A stretch of DNA of 64,000 nucleotides, taken from the NCBI RefSeq assembly GCF_004187715.1, contig NZ_QZWF01000012.1:87097-151096 (forward strand). The letters are read 5' to 3'. A program made the position numbers and the translations under genes. The notes under the pieces were generated by a model. It did no database searches. It saw only the letters and a list, made by a program, of their open reading frames with translations, and was not told the origin of the DNA. Position 1 is the first letter of the stretch; every line of letters begins with the position of its first letter. This DNA comes from Streptomyces sp. F001 (lineage in GTDB: Bacteria > Actinomycetota > Actinomycetes > Streptomycetales > Streptomycetaceae). Below, piece by piece: positions 42,337 to 49,949 of the stretch.

Positions 42337-43179
42337 ATGCCCCAGCACACCTCCGGGTCCGACCGGGCGGCGATCCCCCCAGCCGCCCGCGACGGTGGCA
42401 GCGTGCGGCCGCCCGCTCCCTCGACGCTCGACGAGTTGTGGCGGTCGTACAAGGCGACGGGGGACGAGCGGTTGCGGGAGCAGCTGATCCTGCACTACTC
42501 GCCGCTCGTGAAGTACGTGGCCGGACGGGTGAGCGTGGGGCTGCCGCCCAACGTCGAGCAGGCGGACTTCGTGTCGTCCGGGGTGTTCGGGCTGATCGAC
42601 GCGATCGAGAAGTTCGACATCGACCGGGAGATCAAGTTCGAGACGTACGCGATCACGCGGATCCGCGGCGCGATGATCGACGAGCTGCGGGCGCTGGACT
42701 GGATCCCGCGGTCCGTGCGGCAGAAGGCGCGCAATGTGGAGCGGGCCTACGCGACGCTGGAGGCACGGCTGCGGCGGACGCCGACGGAGAGCGAGGTGGC
42801 CGCCGAGCTGGGCATGGCGGTCGACGAACTGCACGCGGTATTCAGTCAGTTGTCACTGGCCAACGTGGTGGCGTTGGAGGAGCTGCTGCACGTCGGGGGT
42901 GACGGCGGGGACGGGCTGAGCGTCATGGACACGCTGGAGGACACCGCCGCGGACAATCCGGTGGAGGTGGCCGAGGACCGGGAGCTGCGGCGGTTCCTGG
43001 CGCGGGCGATCAACACGCTGCCCGAGCGGGAGAAGACCGTGGTCACGCTGTACTACTACGAGGGGCTCACGCTCGCCGAGATCGGCAATGTGCTCGGGGT
43101 GACCGAGAGCCGGGTCAGTCAGATCCACACCAAGTCCGTGCTCCAGCTGCGTGCGAAACTGGCAGGCTTCGGGCGTTGA
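42337..43179 (+). CDS. whiG: sporulation sigma factor WhiG
   Basis: A FliA-type sigma factor that starts the aerial hypha to spore switch and is held inactive by RsiG with c-di-GMP. The 280-residue protein has region 1.2/2 (HYSPLVKYVAGRVS.. GLIDAIEKFDIDREIKFETYAITRIRGAMIDELR, -10 binding), region 3 (VERAYATLEARLRRTPTESEVAAEL) and region 4 (LPEREKTVVTLYYYEGLTLAEIG, VTESRVSQIHTKSV, -35 binding). The first 25 residues are variable. The 270-base upstream region holds its promoter; a TACGCT hexamer at 42239-42244 is possible. Confidence 0.95.
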   Translation: MPQHTSGSDRAAIPPAARDGGSVRPPAPSTLDELWRSYKATGDERLREQLILHYSPLVKYVAGRVSVGLPPNVEQADFVSSGVFGLIDAIEKFDIDREIKFETYAITRIRGAMIDELRALDWIPRSVRQKARNVERAYATLEARLRRTPTESEVAAELGMAVDELHAVFSQLSLANVVALEELLHVGGDGGDGLSVMDTLEDTAADNPVEVAEDRELRRFLARAINTLPEREKTVVTLYYYEGLTLAEIGNVLGVTESRVSQIHTKSVLQLRAKLAGFGR

Positions 43180-43249
43180 CCTGGTCGAACGCCGACGGGG
43201 CGACGCGATTCACTCCCGCCCCGGGTGCCGCGTCCGTAAAGTGGTGGAC

Positions 43250-43831
43250 GTGCCAAGGATTCGAGCGGCCTCTGTGGCCGAGCACCGGTCGATGCAGCGA
43301 GCCGCCCTGCTGGATGCGGCTCGTTCCCTGCTGTCCGAGGGCGGGACGGAGGCGCTGACCTTCCCGGCCCTGGCCGAGCGGACGGGTCTTGCGCGGTCGT
43401 CCGTGTACGAGTACTTCCGGTCACGGGCTGCCGTGGTCGAGGAGCTGTGTGAGGTCGACTTCCCGGTCTGGGCGGCGGAAGTGTCGGCGGCGATGGAGCG
43501 GGCGCACGGGCCGGAGGCCAAGGTCGAGGCGTATGTGCGCAAGCAGCTGGAGCTCGTCGGGGACCGGCGGCATCGGGCTGTGGTGGCGATTTCGGCCAGT
43601 GAGCTGGATGCCGGGGCGCGGGAGAAGATCCGGGCGGCGCACGGGGGGCTGGTCTCGATGATCGTCGAGGCGCTGGGGGAGATGGGGCATGCGGAGCCGC
43701 GGTTGGCGGCAATGCTGCTGCAGGGGGTTGTGGACGCGGCTGTGCGGCGGATCGAGCTGGGGGCGGCGGAGGAGCCGGGGGTGATTGCGGAGGCTGCGGT
43801 GGGGATGGTGCTGAGAGGCGTTCGCGGCTGA
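43250..43831 (+). CDS. TetR-family transcriptional regulator
   Basis: A 193-residue TetR regulator. The HTH is RAALLDAARSLLSEGGTEALTFPALAERTGLARSSVYEYFRSR. The C-terminal domain, containing KQLELVGDRRHRAVVAISASELDAGAREKI and MLLQGVVDAAVRRIELG, forms the ligand pocket. No target is apparent; it lies 70 bases after whiG on the same strand and could be cotranscribed. GTG 43241 is an alternative start three codons upstream. A perfect hairpin ends the unit. Confidence 0.9.
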   Translation: MPRIRAASVAEHRSMQRAALLDAARSLLSEGGTEALTFPALAERTGLARSSVYEYFRSRAAVVEELCEVDFPVWAAEVSAAMERAHGPEAKVEAYVRKQLELVGDRRHRAVVAISASELDAGAREKIRAAHGGLVSMIVEALGEMGHAEPRLAAMLLQGVVDAAVRRIELGAAEEPGVIAEAAVGMVLRGVRG

Positions 43832-43883
43832 CCGTGGGTCGGTGCGGGTCGGTGCGGGCACTCGCCGGCGTTGGCCGGGTGCC

Positions 43884-43927
43884 GCTGCGCCCAGTCGTGC
43901 CGCCCCAGCGGCACGACTGGGCGCAGC
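43884..43927. terminator. 20-base-pair perfect bidirectional terminator
   Basis: Positions 43884-43903 and 43908-43927 are exactly complementary with a 4-base CCCA loop. It lies between the convergent TetR and M23 genes, 6 bases from the M23 stop codon, and can serve both. Confidence 0.88.
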
Positions 43928-43932
43928 TACGT

Positions 43933-44532
43933 CTACGCCGGTGGTGGCGGTACCCCGAGTACCGGGAGGAGGCGGGACGGTCCACGGTGCAGGAGCGAGG
44001 GTGGTAGCAACGACAGTGGGTCAAGGTACGTGGCCTCCTTCAGCAAGCCCCAGTGCATGCACGTGACCGTGCAGTGGGAGCCCGTCGGTTCGATCGTGCC
44101 GAGCACCTCGCCCGCCTGTACCTCGGCCCCCTGGCGGACCGACGCGCGTACGGGTTCATAGGTCGTCCGCAAGGGCGGGGCGCCGGTACCGGTCAGTTCC
44201 ACCGACACAACCCCCTTTCCGGCCACCCGCCCCGCGAACGACACCCGGCCCGCCGCCACTGCCCGTACCGGTGTTCCGGGCGGGGCCGCCAGGTCCACGC
44301 CCCGGTGGCCCCGGCCGTACGGCGTGGCAGGGGGGTCCCAGCCGCGCAGCACGGAGGGGCGTAACCCCACCGGCCACGTACGGCCGATCACCGGTACCGG
44401 CGCGTCCGCCCTCGGCGGCGCGGTCGGTGGCGGGGCGTCCGCCCGGGCCGCGGTGGCCAGGACGGTCAGCGTCAGCCCCAGCAGCATCGCCCACGTCGCT
44501 CGTACACCTCGTGCACATCGCATCGCTCGCAT
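43933..44532 (-). CDS. secreted M23/LytM-like peptidase domain protein (variant active site)
   Basis: A 199-residue secreted protein with a signal peptide (positively charged MRAMRCARGVR then WAMLLGLTLTVLATAARA). The LytM domain has the first zinc motif H76-RGV-D80 (GRGHRGVDLAAPPG). The second motif, usually HxH, is C158-M-H160 (TCMHWGL), so one zinc ligand is a cysteine, as in many actinobacterial paralogues. It may be a poor or inactive endopeptidase that activates or binds cell wall enzymes. It is transcribed away from rpsB. Confidence 0.85.
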   Translation of the reverse strand: MRAMRCARGVRATWAMLLGLTLTVLATAARADAPPPTAPPRADAPVPVIGRTWPVGLRPSVLRGWDPPATPYGRGHRGVDLAAPPGTPVRAVAAGRVSFAGRVAGKGVVSVELTGTGAPPLRTTYEPVRASVRQGAEVQAGEVLGTIEPTGSHCTVTCMHWGLLKEATYLDPLSLLPPSLLHRGPSRLLPVLGVPPPPA

Positions 44533-44573
44533 GCGAGAACCGTGCCGGACCCCCGCCGATCACGGCCGAAACC

Positions 44574-44600
44574 TGTGGATTACTCCCGGGTTGTGGACAG
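44574..44600 (-). promoter_or_regulatory. two DnaA-box-like nonamers upstream of rpsB
   Basis: TGTGGATTA (44574-44582) and TGTGGACAG (44592-44600) read as TAATCCACA and CTGTCCACA on the other strand, two and one mismatches from TTGTCCACA, same orientation. They lie between the M23 gene and rpsB. A possible rpsB -10 (TACACT, 44630-44635) is downstream. Confidence 0.3.
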
Positions 44601-44644
44601 CGGCGTCACCCGGGACCTCCTGGGTCCCGTACACTTCTGATGGC

Positions 44645-44662
44645 GACCCGGGCCACCGGGTC
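44645..44662 (+). other. stem-loop in the rpsB leader
   Basis: GACCCGG-GCCA-CCGGGTC, a perfect 7-base-pair hairpin just after a TACACT -10-like hexamer (44630-44635) and 143 bases before the rpsB start. It could be part of an S2-controlled leader, but I know no described motif of this shape in actinobacteria. Confidence 0.35.
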
Positions 44663-44804
44663 GACTTCGCACGCCCCGATACCAGGGCCGGCAACGGTCC
44701 GGATCAGCGCCCCTCGGTCCCTTTGTGGCAAGGCGCATGTGGGCGTCAGGCGCGGGAGCCGTCCGGCATCCGCGGCACAACCGAGAAACACAAGGAGAAC
44801 GGCC

Positions 44805-45692
44805 ATGGCCGTCGTCACGATGCGGGAGCTGCTGGAAAGCGGCGTCCACTTCGGTCACCAGACCCGTCGCTGGAACCCGAAGATGAAGCGCTTCATCTTC
44901 ACCGAGCGCAACGGCATCTACATCATCGACCTGCTCCAGTCGCTGTCGTACATCGACCGCGCCTACGAGTTCGTCAAGGAGACCGTCGCCCACGGCGGCA
45001 CGGTCATGTTCGTCGGCACGAAGAAGCAGGCGCAGGAGGCCATCGCCGAGCAGGCCACCCGCGTCGGCATGCCCTACGTCAACCAGCGCTGGCTGGGCGG
45101 CATGCTCACCAACTTCTCCACCGTCTACAAGCGTCTGCAGCGCCTCAAGGAGCTTGAGCAGATCGACTTCGAGGACGTCGCCGCTTCTGGTCTGACCAAG
45201 AAGGAGCTTCTCGTGCTCTCGCGCGAGAAGGCCAAGCTGGAGAAGACCCTCGGCGGTATCCGCGAGATGCAGAAGGTGCCCAGCGCCGTCTGGATCGTGG
45301 ACACCAAGAAGGAGCACATCGCGGTCGGCGAGGCCCGGAAGCTCAACATCCCGGTCGTCGCCATCCTCGACACCAACTGTGACCCCGACGAGGTCGACTA
45401 CAAGATCCCGGGCAACGACGACGCGATCCGCTCCGTCACCCTGCTCACCCGTGTGATCGCCGACGCCGTCGCCGAGGGCCTCATCGCCCGCTCCGGCGTG
45501 GCGACGGAGGGCAAGGGCGAGAAGGCCGCGGGCGAGCCGCTCGCCGAGTGGGAGCGCGACCTGCTCGAGGGTGAGAAGAAGGCCGAGGAGGCTCCGGCCG
45601 CGGAGGCTGCCGCCGAGGCTCCCGCCACGGAGGCTCCCGCCACGGAGGCGCCGGCTGCCGAGGCGCCGGCCGCCGAGGGCGAGCAGGCCTGA
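44805..45692 (+). CDS. rpsB: 30S ribosomal protein S2
   Basis: A 295-residue S2. Core motifs are MRELLESGVHFGHQTRRWNPKM, GIYIIDLLQSL, MFVGTKKQAQEAI, YVNQRWLGGMLTNF and VDTKKEHIAVGEARKLNIPVVAILDTNCDP. The last 45 residues are an Ala/Glu/Pro repeat tail (EAPATEAPATEAP), common in streptomycetes. ATG 44805 has AAGGAGA upstream. A hairpin in the gap to tsf may attenuate transcription. Confidence 0.97.
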   Translation: MAVVTMRELLESGVHFGHQTRRWNPKMKRFIFTERNGIYIIDLLQSLSYIDRAYEFVKETVAHGGTVMFVGTKKQAQEAIAEQATRVGMPYVNQRWLGGMLTNFSTVYKRLQRLKELEQIDFEDVAASGLTKKELLVLSREKAKLEKTLGGIREMQKVPSAVWIVDTKKEHIAVGEARKLNIPVVAILDTNCDPDEVDYKIPGNDDAIRSVTLLTRVIADAVAEGLIARSGVATEGKGEKAAGEPLAEWERDLLEGEKKAEEAPAAEAAAEAPATEAPATEAPAAEAPAAEGEQA

Positions 45693-45710
45693 CCGTCCCG
45701 TCAGCGTTGA

Positions 45711-45744
45711 CGGCGGGAGCGGTGCATGAAGACCGCTCCCGCCG
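45711..45744 (+). terminator. intergenic hairpin between rpsB and tsf
   Basis: A perfect 13-base-pair stem (45711-45723 against 45732-45744) with an 8-base loop lies 19 bases after rpsB. It probably acts as a partial terminator that sets the S2 to EF-Ts ratio. Confidence 0.6.
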
Positions 45745-45848
45745 TTCACCCGTAGGTCAGCGGAGTGTCGTAGATCTGCAGATGCATGCGGATCGCAGAA
45801 CCCCGCAGATCTTCGATCTTCCAGACTTCGAGAAAGATTCACAGACTC

Positions 45849-46685
45849 ATGGCGAACTACACCGCCGCCGACGTCAAGAAGCTCCGTGAGCTCACCGGCG
45901 CCGGCATGATGGACTGCAAGAAGGCGCTGGACGAGGCCGAGGGCAACGTCGAGAAGGCCGTCGAGGCGCTGCGCATCAAGGGCCAGAAGGGCGTCGCCAA
46001 GCGCGAGGGCCGCTCCGCCGAGAACGGCGCCGTGGTCTCCATCATCGCCGACGACAACTCCTCCGGCGTTCTCGTCGAGCTGAAGTGCGAGACGGACTTC
46101 GTCGCCAAGGGCGAGAAGTTCCAGGCCGTGGCCCAGGCCATCGCCGAGCACGTCGCCAAGACCTCCCCGGCCGACCTGGAGGCCCTGCTCGCCTCTGAGA
46201 TCGAGCCCGGCAAGACTGTCCAGGCGTTCGTGGACGAGGCCAACGCCAACCTCGGTGAGAAGATCGTCCTGGACCGCTTCGCGCAGTTCTCCGACGGCTT
46301 CGTGACCGTGTACATGCACCGCACGATGCCCGACCTGCCGCCGCAGATCGGTGTCCTCGTCGAGTTCGACAAGCCGAACGCCGAGGTCGCCAAGGGCATC
46401 GCCCAGCACATCGCCGCCTTCGCGCCGAAGTACCTCTCCAAGGAGGACGTCCCGGCCGAGGTCGTCGAGACCGAGCGCCGTATCGCCGAGGAGACCACCC
46501 GCGCCGAGGGCAAGCCCGAGGCCGCGATCGGCAAGATCGTCGAGGGTCGCCTGAACGGCTTCTTCAAGGACGCCACGCTGCTCGGCCAGCCGTACGCGCT
46601 CGACAACAAGAAGTCGGTCCAGAAGGTCCTGGACGAGGCCGGTGTCACCCTGAAGCGCTTCACGCGCATCAAGGTCGGCATCTGA
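45849..46685 (+). CDS. tsf: translation elongation factor Ts
   Basis: EF-Ts exchanges GDP for GTP on EF-Tu. The 278-residue protein starts MANYTAADVKKLRELTGAGMMDCKKALDEAEGNVEKAVEALR (UBA-like domain) and has the core motif KCETDFVAKGEKF, then the dimerisation regions. ATG 45849 is used because family members begin MANYTAADV; the upstream in-frame ATG adds non-conserved sequence. It follows rpsB by 156 bases, with a hairpin in between. Confidence 0.97.
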   Translation: MANYTAADVKKLRELTGAGMMDCKKALDEAEGNVEKAVEALRIKGQKGVAKREGRSAENGAVVSIIADDNSSGVLVELKCETDFVAKGEKFQAVAQAIAEHVAKTSPADLEALLASEIEPGKTVQAFVDEANANLGEKIVLDRFAQFSDGFVTVYMHRTMPDLPPQIGVLVEFDKPNAEVAKGIAQHIAAFAPKYLSKEDVPAEVVETERRIAEETTRAEGKPEAAIGKIVEGRLNGFFKDATLLGQPYALDNKKSVQKVLDEAGVTLKRFTRIKVGI

Positions 46686-46797
46686 GTCCGTACAGCGACG
46701 GGTACCCGATCCCGATAGGGTCGGGTGCAGTCGTCCGTGTCGCTCGCGCAGGCAGCCCCGCCCGCGCGCGTGGCGGACGACAGCAGATCTGACGAGG

Positions 46798-46844
46798 AGG
46801 CCATTGCCGCGTATGGGATGCAAACCCACCACCGGCAATGGCCT
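46798..46844 (+). terminator. hairpin between tsf and pyrH
   Basis: An 11-base-pair perfect core (46799-46809 against 46833-46843) extends by A-T and wobble pairs, with a 23-base loop and a pyrimidine-rich 3' side. It lies 113 bases after tsf and 31 bases before pyrH, and may stop most read-through or act in the pyrH leader. Confidence 0.45.
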
Positions 46845-46874
46845 TCTTCGTATGTGCACCACGAGGAGATCCCC

Positions 46875-47633
46875 ATGACCACCAGCGTCGAGAAGAGCGA
46901 CGACGGCAAAGTACGCGGCCGGTTTCTGCTGAAGCTGTCCGGAGAGGCCTTCTCAGGCGGCGGGGGCCTGGGCGTCGACCCGGACGTGGTGCACGCCATC
47001 GCCCGCGAGATCGCGGCCGTCGTACGCGACGGCGCGCAGATCGCGGTCGTCATCGGCGGCGGCAACTTCTTCCGCGGCGCCGAACTCCAGCAGCGCGGCA
47101 TGGACCGGGCCCGCTCCGACTACATGGGCATGCTCGGCACCGTGATGAACTGCCTCGCCCTCCAGGACTTCCTGGAGAAGGAGGGCATCCAGTGCCGGGT
47201 GCAGACCGCCATCACCATGGGGCAGGTCGCCGAGCCGTACATCCCGCTGCGTGCCGTACGGCATCTGGAGAAGGGCCGTGTGGTCATCTTCGGCGCCGGT
47301 ATGGGCATGCCGTACTTCTCCACCGACACCACCGCCGCCCAGCGTGCCCTGGAGATCGACGCCGAGGCCCTGCTGATGGGCAAGAACGGTGTGGACGGGG
47401 TCTACGACTCCGACCCGAAGGCCAATCCGGACGCCGTCAAGTTCGACTCCCTCGGCTACGGCGAGGTCATCACGCGGGACCTGAAGGTCGCCGATGCCAC
47501 CGCCATCACGCTGTGCCGCGACAACAAGCTTCCGATCGTGGTCTTCGAGCTTCTGAAGGAGGGCAATATCGCCCGCGCCGTCAAGGGTGAGAAGATCGGC
47601 ACGCTGGTGGGTGACCAAGCCGGCCGGGACTGA
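46875..47633 (+). CDS. pyrH: uridylate kinase PyrH
   Basis: Phosphorylates UMP to UDP; hexameric and allosterically regulated by GTP and UTP. The 252-residue amino acid kinase-fold protein has LLKLSGEAFSGGGGLGVDPD, the glycine loop VVIGGGNFFRG, MGMLGTVMNCLALQDFL, and the nucleotide site GAGMGMPYFSTDTTAAQRA..MGKNGVDGVYDSDP. ATG 46875 follows GAGGAGA. It is transcribed with frr, 180 bases downstream. Confidence 0.97.
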   Translation: MTTSVEKSDDGKVRGRFLLKLSGEAFSGGGGLGVDPDVVHAIAREIAAVVRDGAQIAVVIGGGNFFRGAELQQRGMDRARSDYMGMLGTVMNCLALQDFLEKEGIQCRVQTAITMGQVAEPYIPLRAVRHLEKGRVVIFGAGMGMPYFSTDTTAAQRALEIDAEALLMGKNGVDGVYDSDPKANPDAVKFDSLGYGEVITRDLKVADATAITLCRDNKLPIVVFELLKEGNIARAVKGEKIGTLVGDQAGRD

Positions 47634-47812
47634 CCGGTGCCTCCGTCCGCGGGAGGACACCTGTCCGAGGGACGGAGGGAACGGACCCTGGCCAGGGGAT
47701 GGACAATGACCTGCCGGTCGGGAACCGTGCAGGAAGAAGACGCGACGCAGCCGGCCGCCGGCCCCGACGAGGAACCGCAGCCGGGCCTACTCAAGACACG
47801 CAGGAGCAAGTG

Positions 47813-48370
47813 GTGATCGAAGAGACCCTCCTCGAGGCCGAGGAGAAGATGGAGAAGGCCGTCGTGGTCGCCAAGGAGGACTTCGCCGCGATCCGCACCG
47901 GCCGTGCGCACCCGGCGATGTTCAACAAGATCGTGGCCGACTACTACGGCGCGCCGACGCCGATCAACCAGCTGGCTTCGTTCTCCGTGCCGGAGCCGCG
48001 CATGGCGGTCGTGACCCCGTTCGACAAGAGCGCGCTGCGCAATATCGAGCAGGCGATCCGCGACTCCGACCTCGGCGTCAACCCGAGCAACGACGGCAAC
48101 ATCATCCGGGTGGTGTTCCCCGAGCTCACCGAGGAGCGCCGCCGCGAGTACATCAAGGTCGCCAAGGGCAAGGGCGAGGACGCCAAGGTGTCCATCCGCT
48201 CCGTCCGCCGCAAGGCCAAGGACGCCATCGACAAGCTGATCAAGGACGGCGAGATCGGCGAGGACGAGGGCCGCCGTGCGGAGAAGGAGCTCGACGACAC
48301 CACGCACAAGTACGTCGCTCAGGTGGACGAGCTCCTCAAGCACAAGGAAGCTGAGCTGCTCGAGGTCTGA
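47813..48370 (+). CDS. frr: ribosome recycling factor
   Basis: RRF splits post-termination ribosomes with EF-G. The 185-residue product has the full family length and blocks: FAAIRTGRAHPAMFNKI, YGAPTPINQLASFSVPEPRM, PFDKSALRNIEQAIRDSDLGVNPSNDGNIIRV, PELTEERRREYIKVAK. GTG 47813 follows AGGAGC. Its stop overlaps the cdsA start (TGATG). Confidence 0.97.
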   Translation: MIEETLLEAEEKMEKAVVVAKEDFAAIRTGRAHPAMFNKIVADYYGAPTPINQLASFSVPEPRMAVVTPFDKSALRNIEQAIRDSDLGVNPSNDGNIIRVVFPELTEERRREYIKVAKGKGEDAKVSIRSVRRKAKDAIDKLIKDGEIGEDEGRRAEKELDDTTHKYVAQVDELLKHKEAELLEV

Positions 48371-49494
48371 TGAACGACTCTTCCTGGGGAGCGCCGTCGC
48401 ACGCCGGGTACTGGGCGCCGTCCGACGGGGGGCCGGTCCCGGGGGCCGCCCCGGCGGGTCCCACGTACGATGCGCACAACGCGCAGCAGACTCGCCCCAT
48501 GCCCATCGTGCCCGACGTGTCCGCCCACGGCGGAGACCAGGACGACGACCGGGGGGCCGCTCGGCTGGGTGGCCCCTTGTTCCGCGACGAGAGCCCGACG
48601 GCGCAGCCCCATCCGGCGGTGCCGCAGAATCCGGAGCCCATGCACGACGCCCCACAGCCGGCGCCCGCACCGCAGAAGAAGAGCGCGGGCCGCGACCTGG
48701 GCGCCGCGATAGGGGTCGGAGTCGGACTCGGCGCGGTGATCGTCGCGTCTCTGTTCATCGTCAAGGCGGTGTTCGTCGGGGTCGTCGCGGTCGCCGTCGT
48801 GGTGGGCCTGTGGGAGCTGACCAAACGGCTCGACGAGCGCAAGGGCATCAAGGCGCCGATCGTGCCGCTCGCAGTGGGTGGCGCGGCGATGGTCGTCGCC
48901 GGGTATGTGCGCGGGGCCGAGGGCGCCTGGGTGGCGATGGCGCTCACCGCGCTCGCGGTGCTGGTCTGGCGGATGACGGAACCGCCGGAGGGGTATCTCA
49001 AGGACGTCACGGCGGGGGTCTTCGCGGCCTTCTACGTGCCGTTCCTCGCGACGTTCGTCGCGATGATGCTGACGGCCGAGGACGGTCCGCGCCGGGTCTT
49101 CATGTTCCTGCTGCTGACGGTCGTCAGCGACACGGGTGCGTACGCCGTCGGCTGGCGCTTCGGCCGGCACAAGCTCGCCCCGCGCATCAGCCCCGGCAAG
49201 ACCCGTGAGGGGCTGCTCGGCGCGGTCAGCTTCGCCATGGTGGCGGGTGCGTTGTGCATGCAGTTCCTGATCGACGACGGCATGTGGTGGCAGGGTCTGC
49301 TGCTCGGCCTCGCGGTCGCGGCGAGTGCCACGCTGGGCGACCTCGGCGAGTCGATGATCAAGCGGGACCTCGGCATCAAGGACATGGGCACGCTGCTGCC
49401 GGGCCACGGCGGCATCATGGACCGACTGGACTCGCTGTTGCCGACGGCTCCGGTGGTGTGGCTGTTGCTGGTGCTGTTCGTGGGGTCCGGCTGA
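48370..49494 (+). CDS. cdsA: phosphatidate cytidylyltransferase CdsA
   Basis: Makes CDP-diacylglycerol from phosphatidate and CTP, the branch point of phospholipid synthesis. The 374-residue protein has a 110-residue proline/glycine-rich cytoplasmic N-terminus found in actinobacteria, then 7-8 membrane helices. The CDP-alcohol family signature is present near the end: SMIKRDLGIKDMGTLLPGHG followed by GIMDRLDS. It overlaps frr by one base (translational coupling). A terminator follows. Confidence 0.93.
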   Translation: MNDSSWGAPSHAGYWAPSDGGPVPGAAPAGPTYDAHNAQQTRPMPIVPDVSAHGGDQDDDRGAARLGGPLFRDESPTAQPHPAVPQNPEPMHDAPQPAPAPQKKSAGRDLGAAIGVGVGLGAVIVASLFIVKAVFVGVVAVAVVVGLWELTKRLDERKGIKAPIVPLAVGGAAMVVAGYVRGAEGAWVAMALTALAVLVWRMTEPPEGYLKDVTAGVFAAFYVPFLATFVAMMLTAEDGPRRVFMFLLLTVVSDTGAYAVGWRFGRHKLAPRISPGKTREGLLGAVSFAMVAGALCMQFLIDDGMWWQGLLLGLAVAASATLGDLGESMIKRDLGIKDMGTLLPGHGGIMDRLDSLLPTAPVVWLLLVLFVGSG

Positions 49495-49514
49495 CCGTCG
49501 TCCCCTCATGCGGA

Positions 49515-49541
49515 GGCCCGCTGCCCTTGGGGTGGCGGGCC
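49515..49541 (+). terminator. terminator after cdsA
   Basis: A 12-base-pair stem (49515-49526 against 49530-49541, two G-U pairs) with a TTG loop, followed by GTTTCC, 20 bases after cdsA. Confidence 0.75.
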
Positions 49542-49728
49542 GTTTCCGTTCAAAACCCGGTGCCCCGCGCGCGGGCGCCCGGGTACGCTCCTCGCGCCCG
49601 GGTGCTGACAAGCTCGGGGCACTGACCGGCGACCGCGTCCACCTGGCTGCTGCTTGCAGCGGGGCCCGCCTGATGGCGGGCGGTCGCCGGCGCGCGGGGA
49701 GGGTGTGCGGTGTCCATAGCTTGCCGAC

Positions 49729-49890
49729 ATGAGTGACAGCACCGAGTCCGGGACGCGGCCGTGCCGTTGGTGCGGTACGCCGGTCCCGCAGCCGCGCCGC
49801 CGGTGGCACAGACGGCGGTACTGCAGCAAGGCACACCGCCGCAGGTTCCGCGCTCGTGAGGCGGCCGCGCGCTTCTTCGACAGCCTGTAG
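49729..49890 (+). CDS. 53-residue zinc-ribbon-like microprotein
   Basis: A short gene between cdsA and rlmN starting ATG 49729 (MSDSTESGTRPCRWCG). Cysteines C12-x2-C15 and C32-x3-H36 (YCSKAHRRRF) make a plausible small zinc site, like the CxxC..C..C knuckles of FCS/ribosomal-type zinc proteins. It is strongly basic (12 Arg in the middle), so RNA or DNA binding is likely. Codon use fits Streptomyces and the ribosome site is weak. No known family is recognised with confidence. Confidence 0.55.
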   Translation: MSDSTESGTRPCRWCGTPVPQPRRRWHRRRYCSKAHRRRFRAREAAARFFDSL

Positions 49891-49949
49891 GCCGCCCTGC
49901 GTCTGGGGAAAATCGCCCTCCCCAATTGATCTGCGACACTGGTACAGCC

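Noticed and set aside
44580..46862. 760-codon minus-strand frame over rpsB and tsf
   Set aside because: It covers two ribosomal/translation genes that are fully conserved in the other strand; composition is the usual antisense Gly/Leu/Asp mix.
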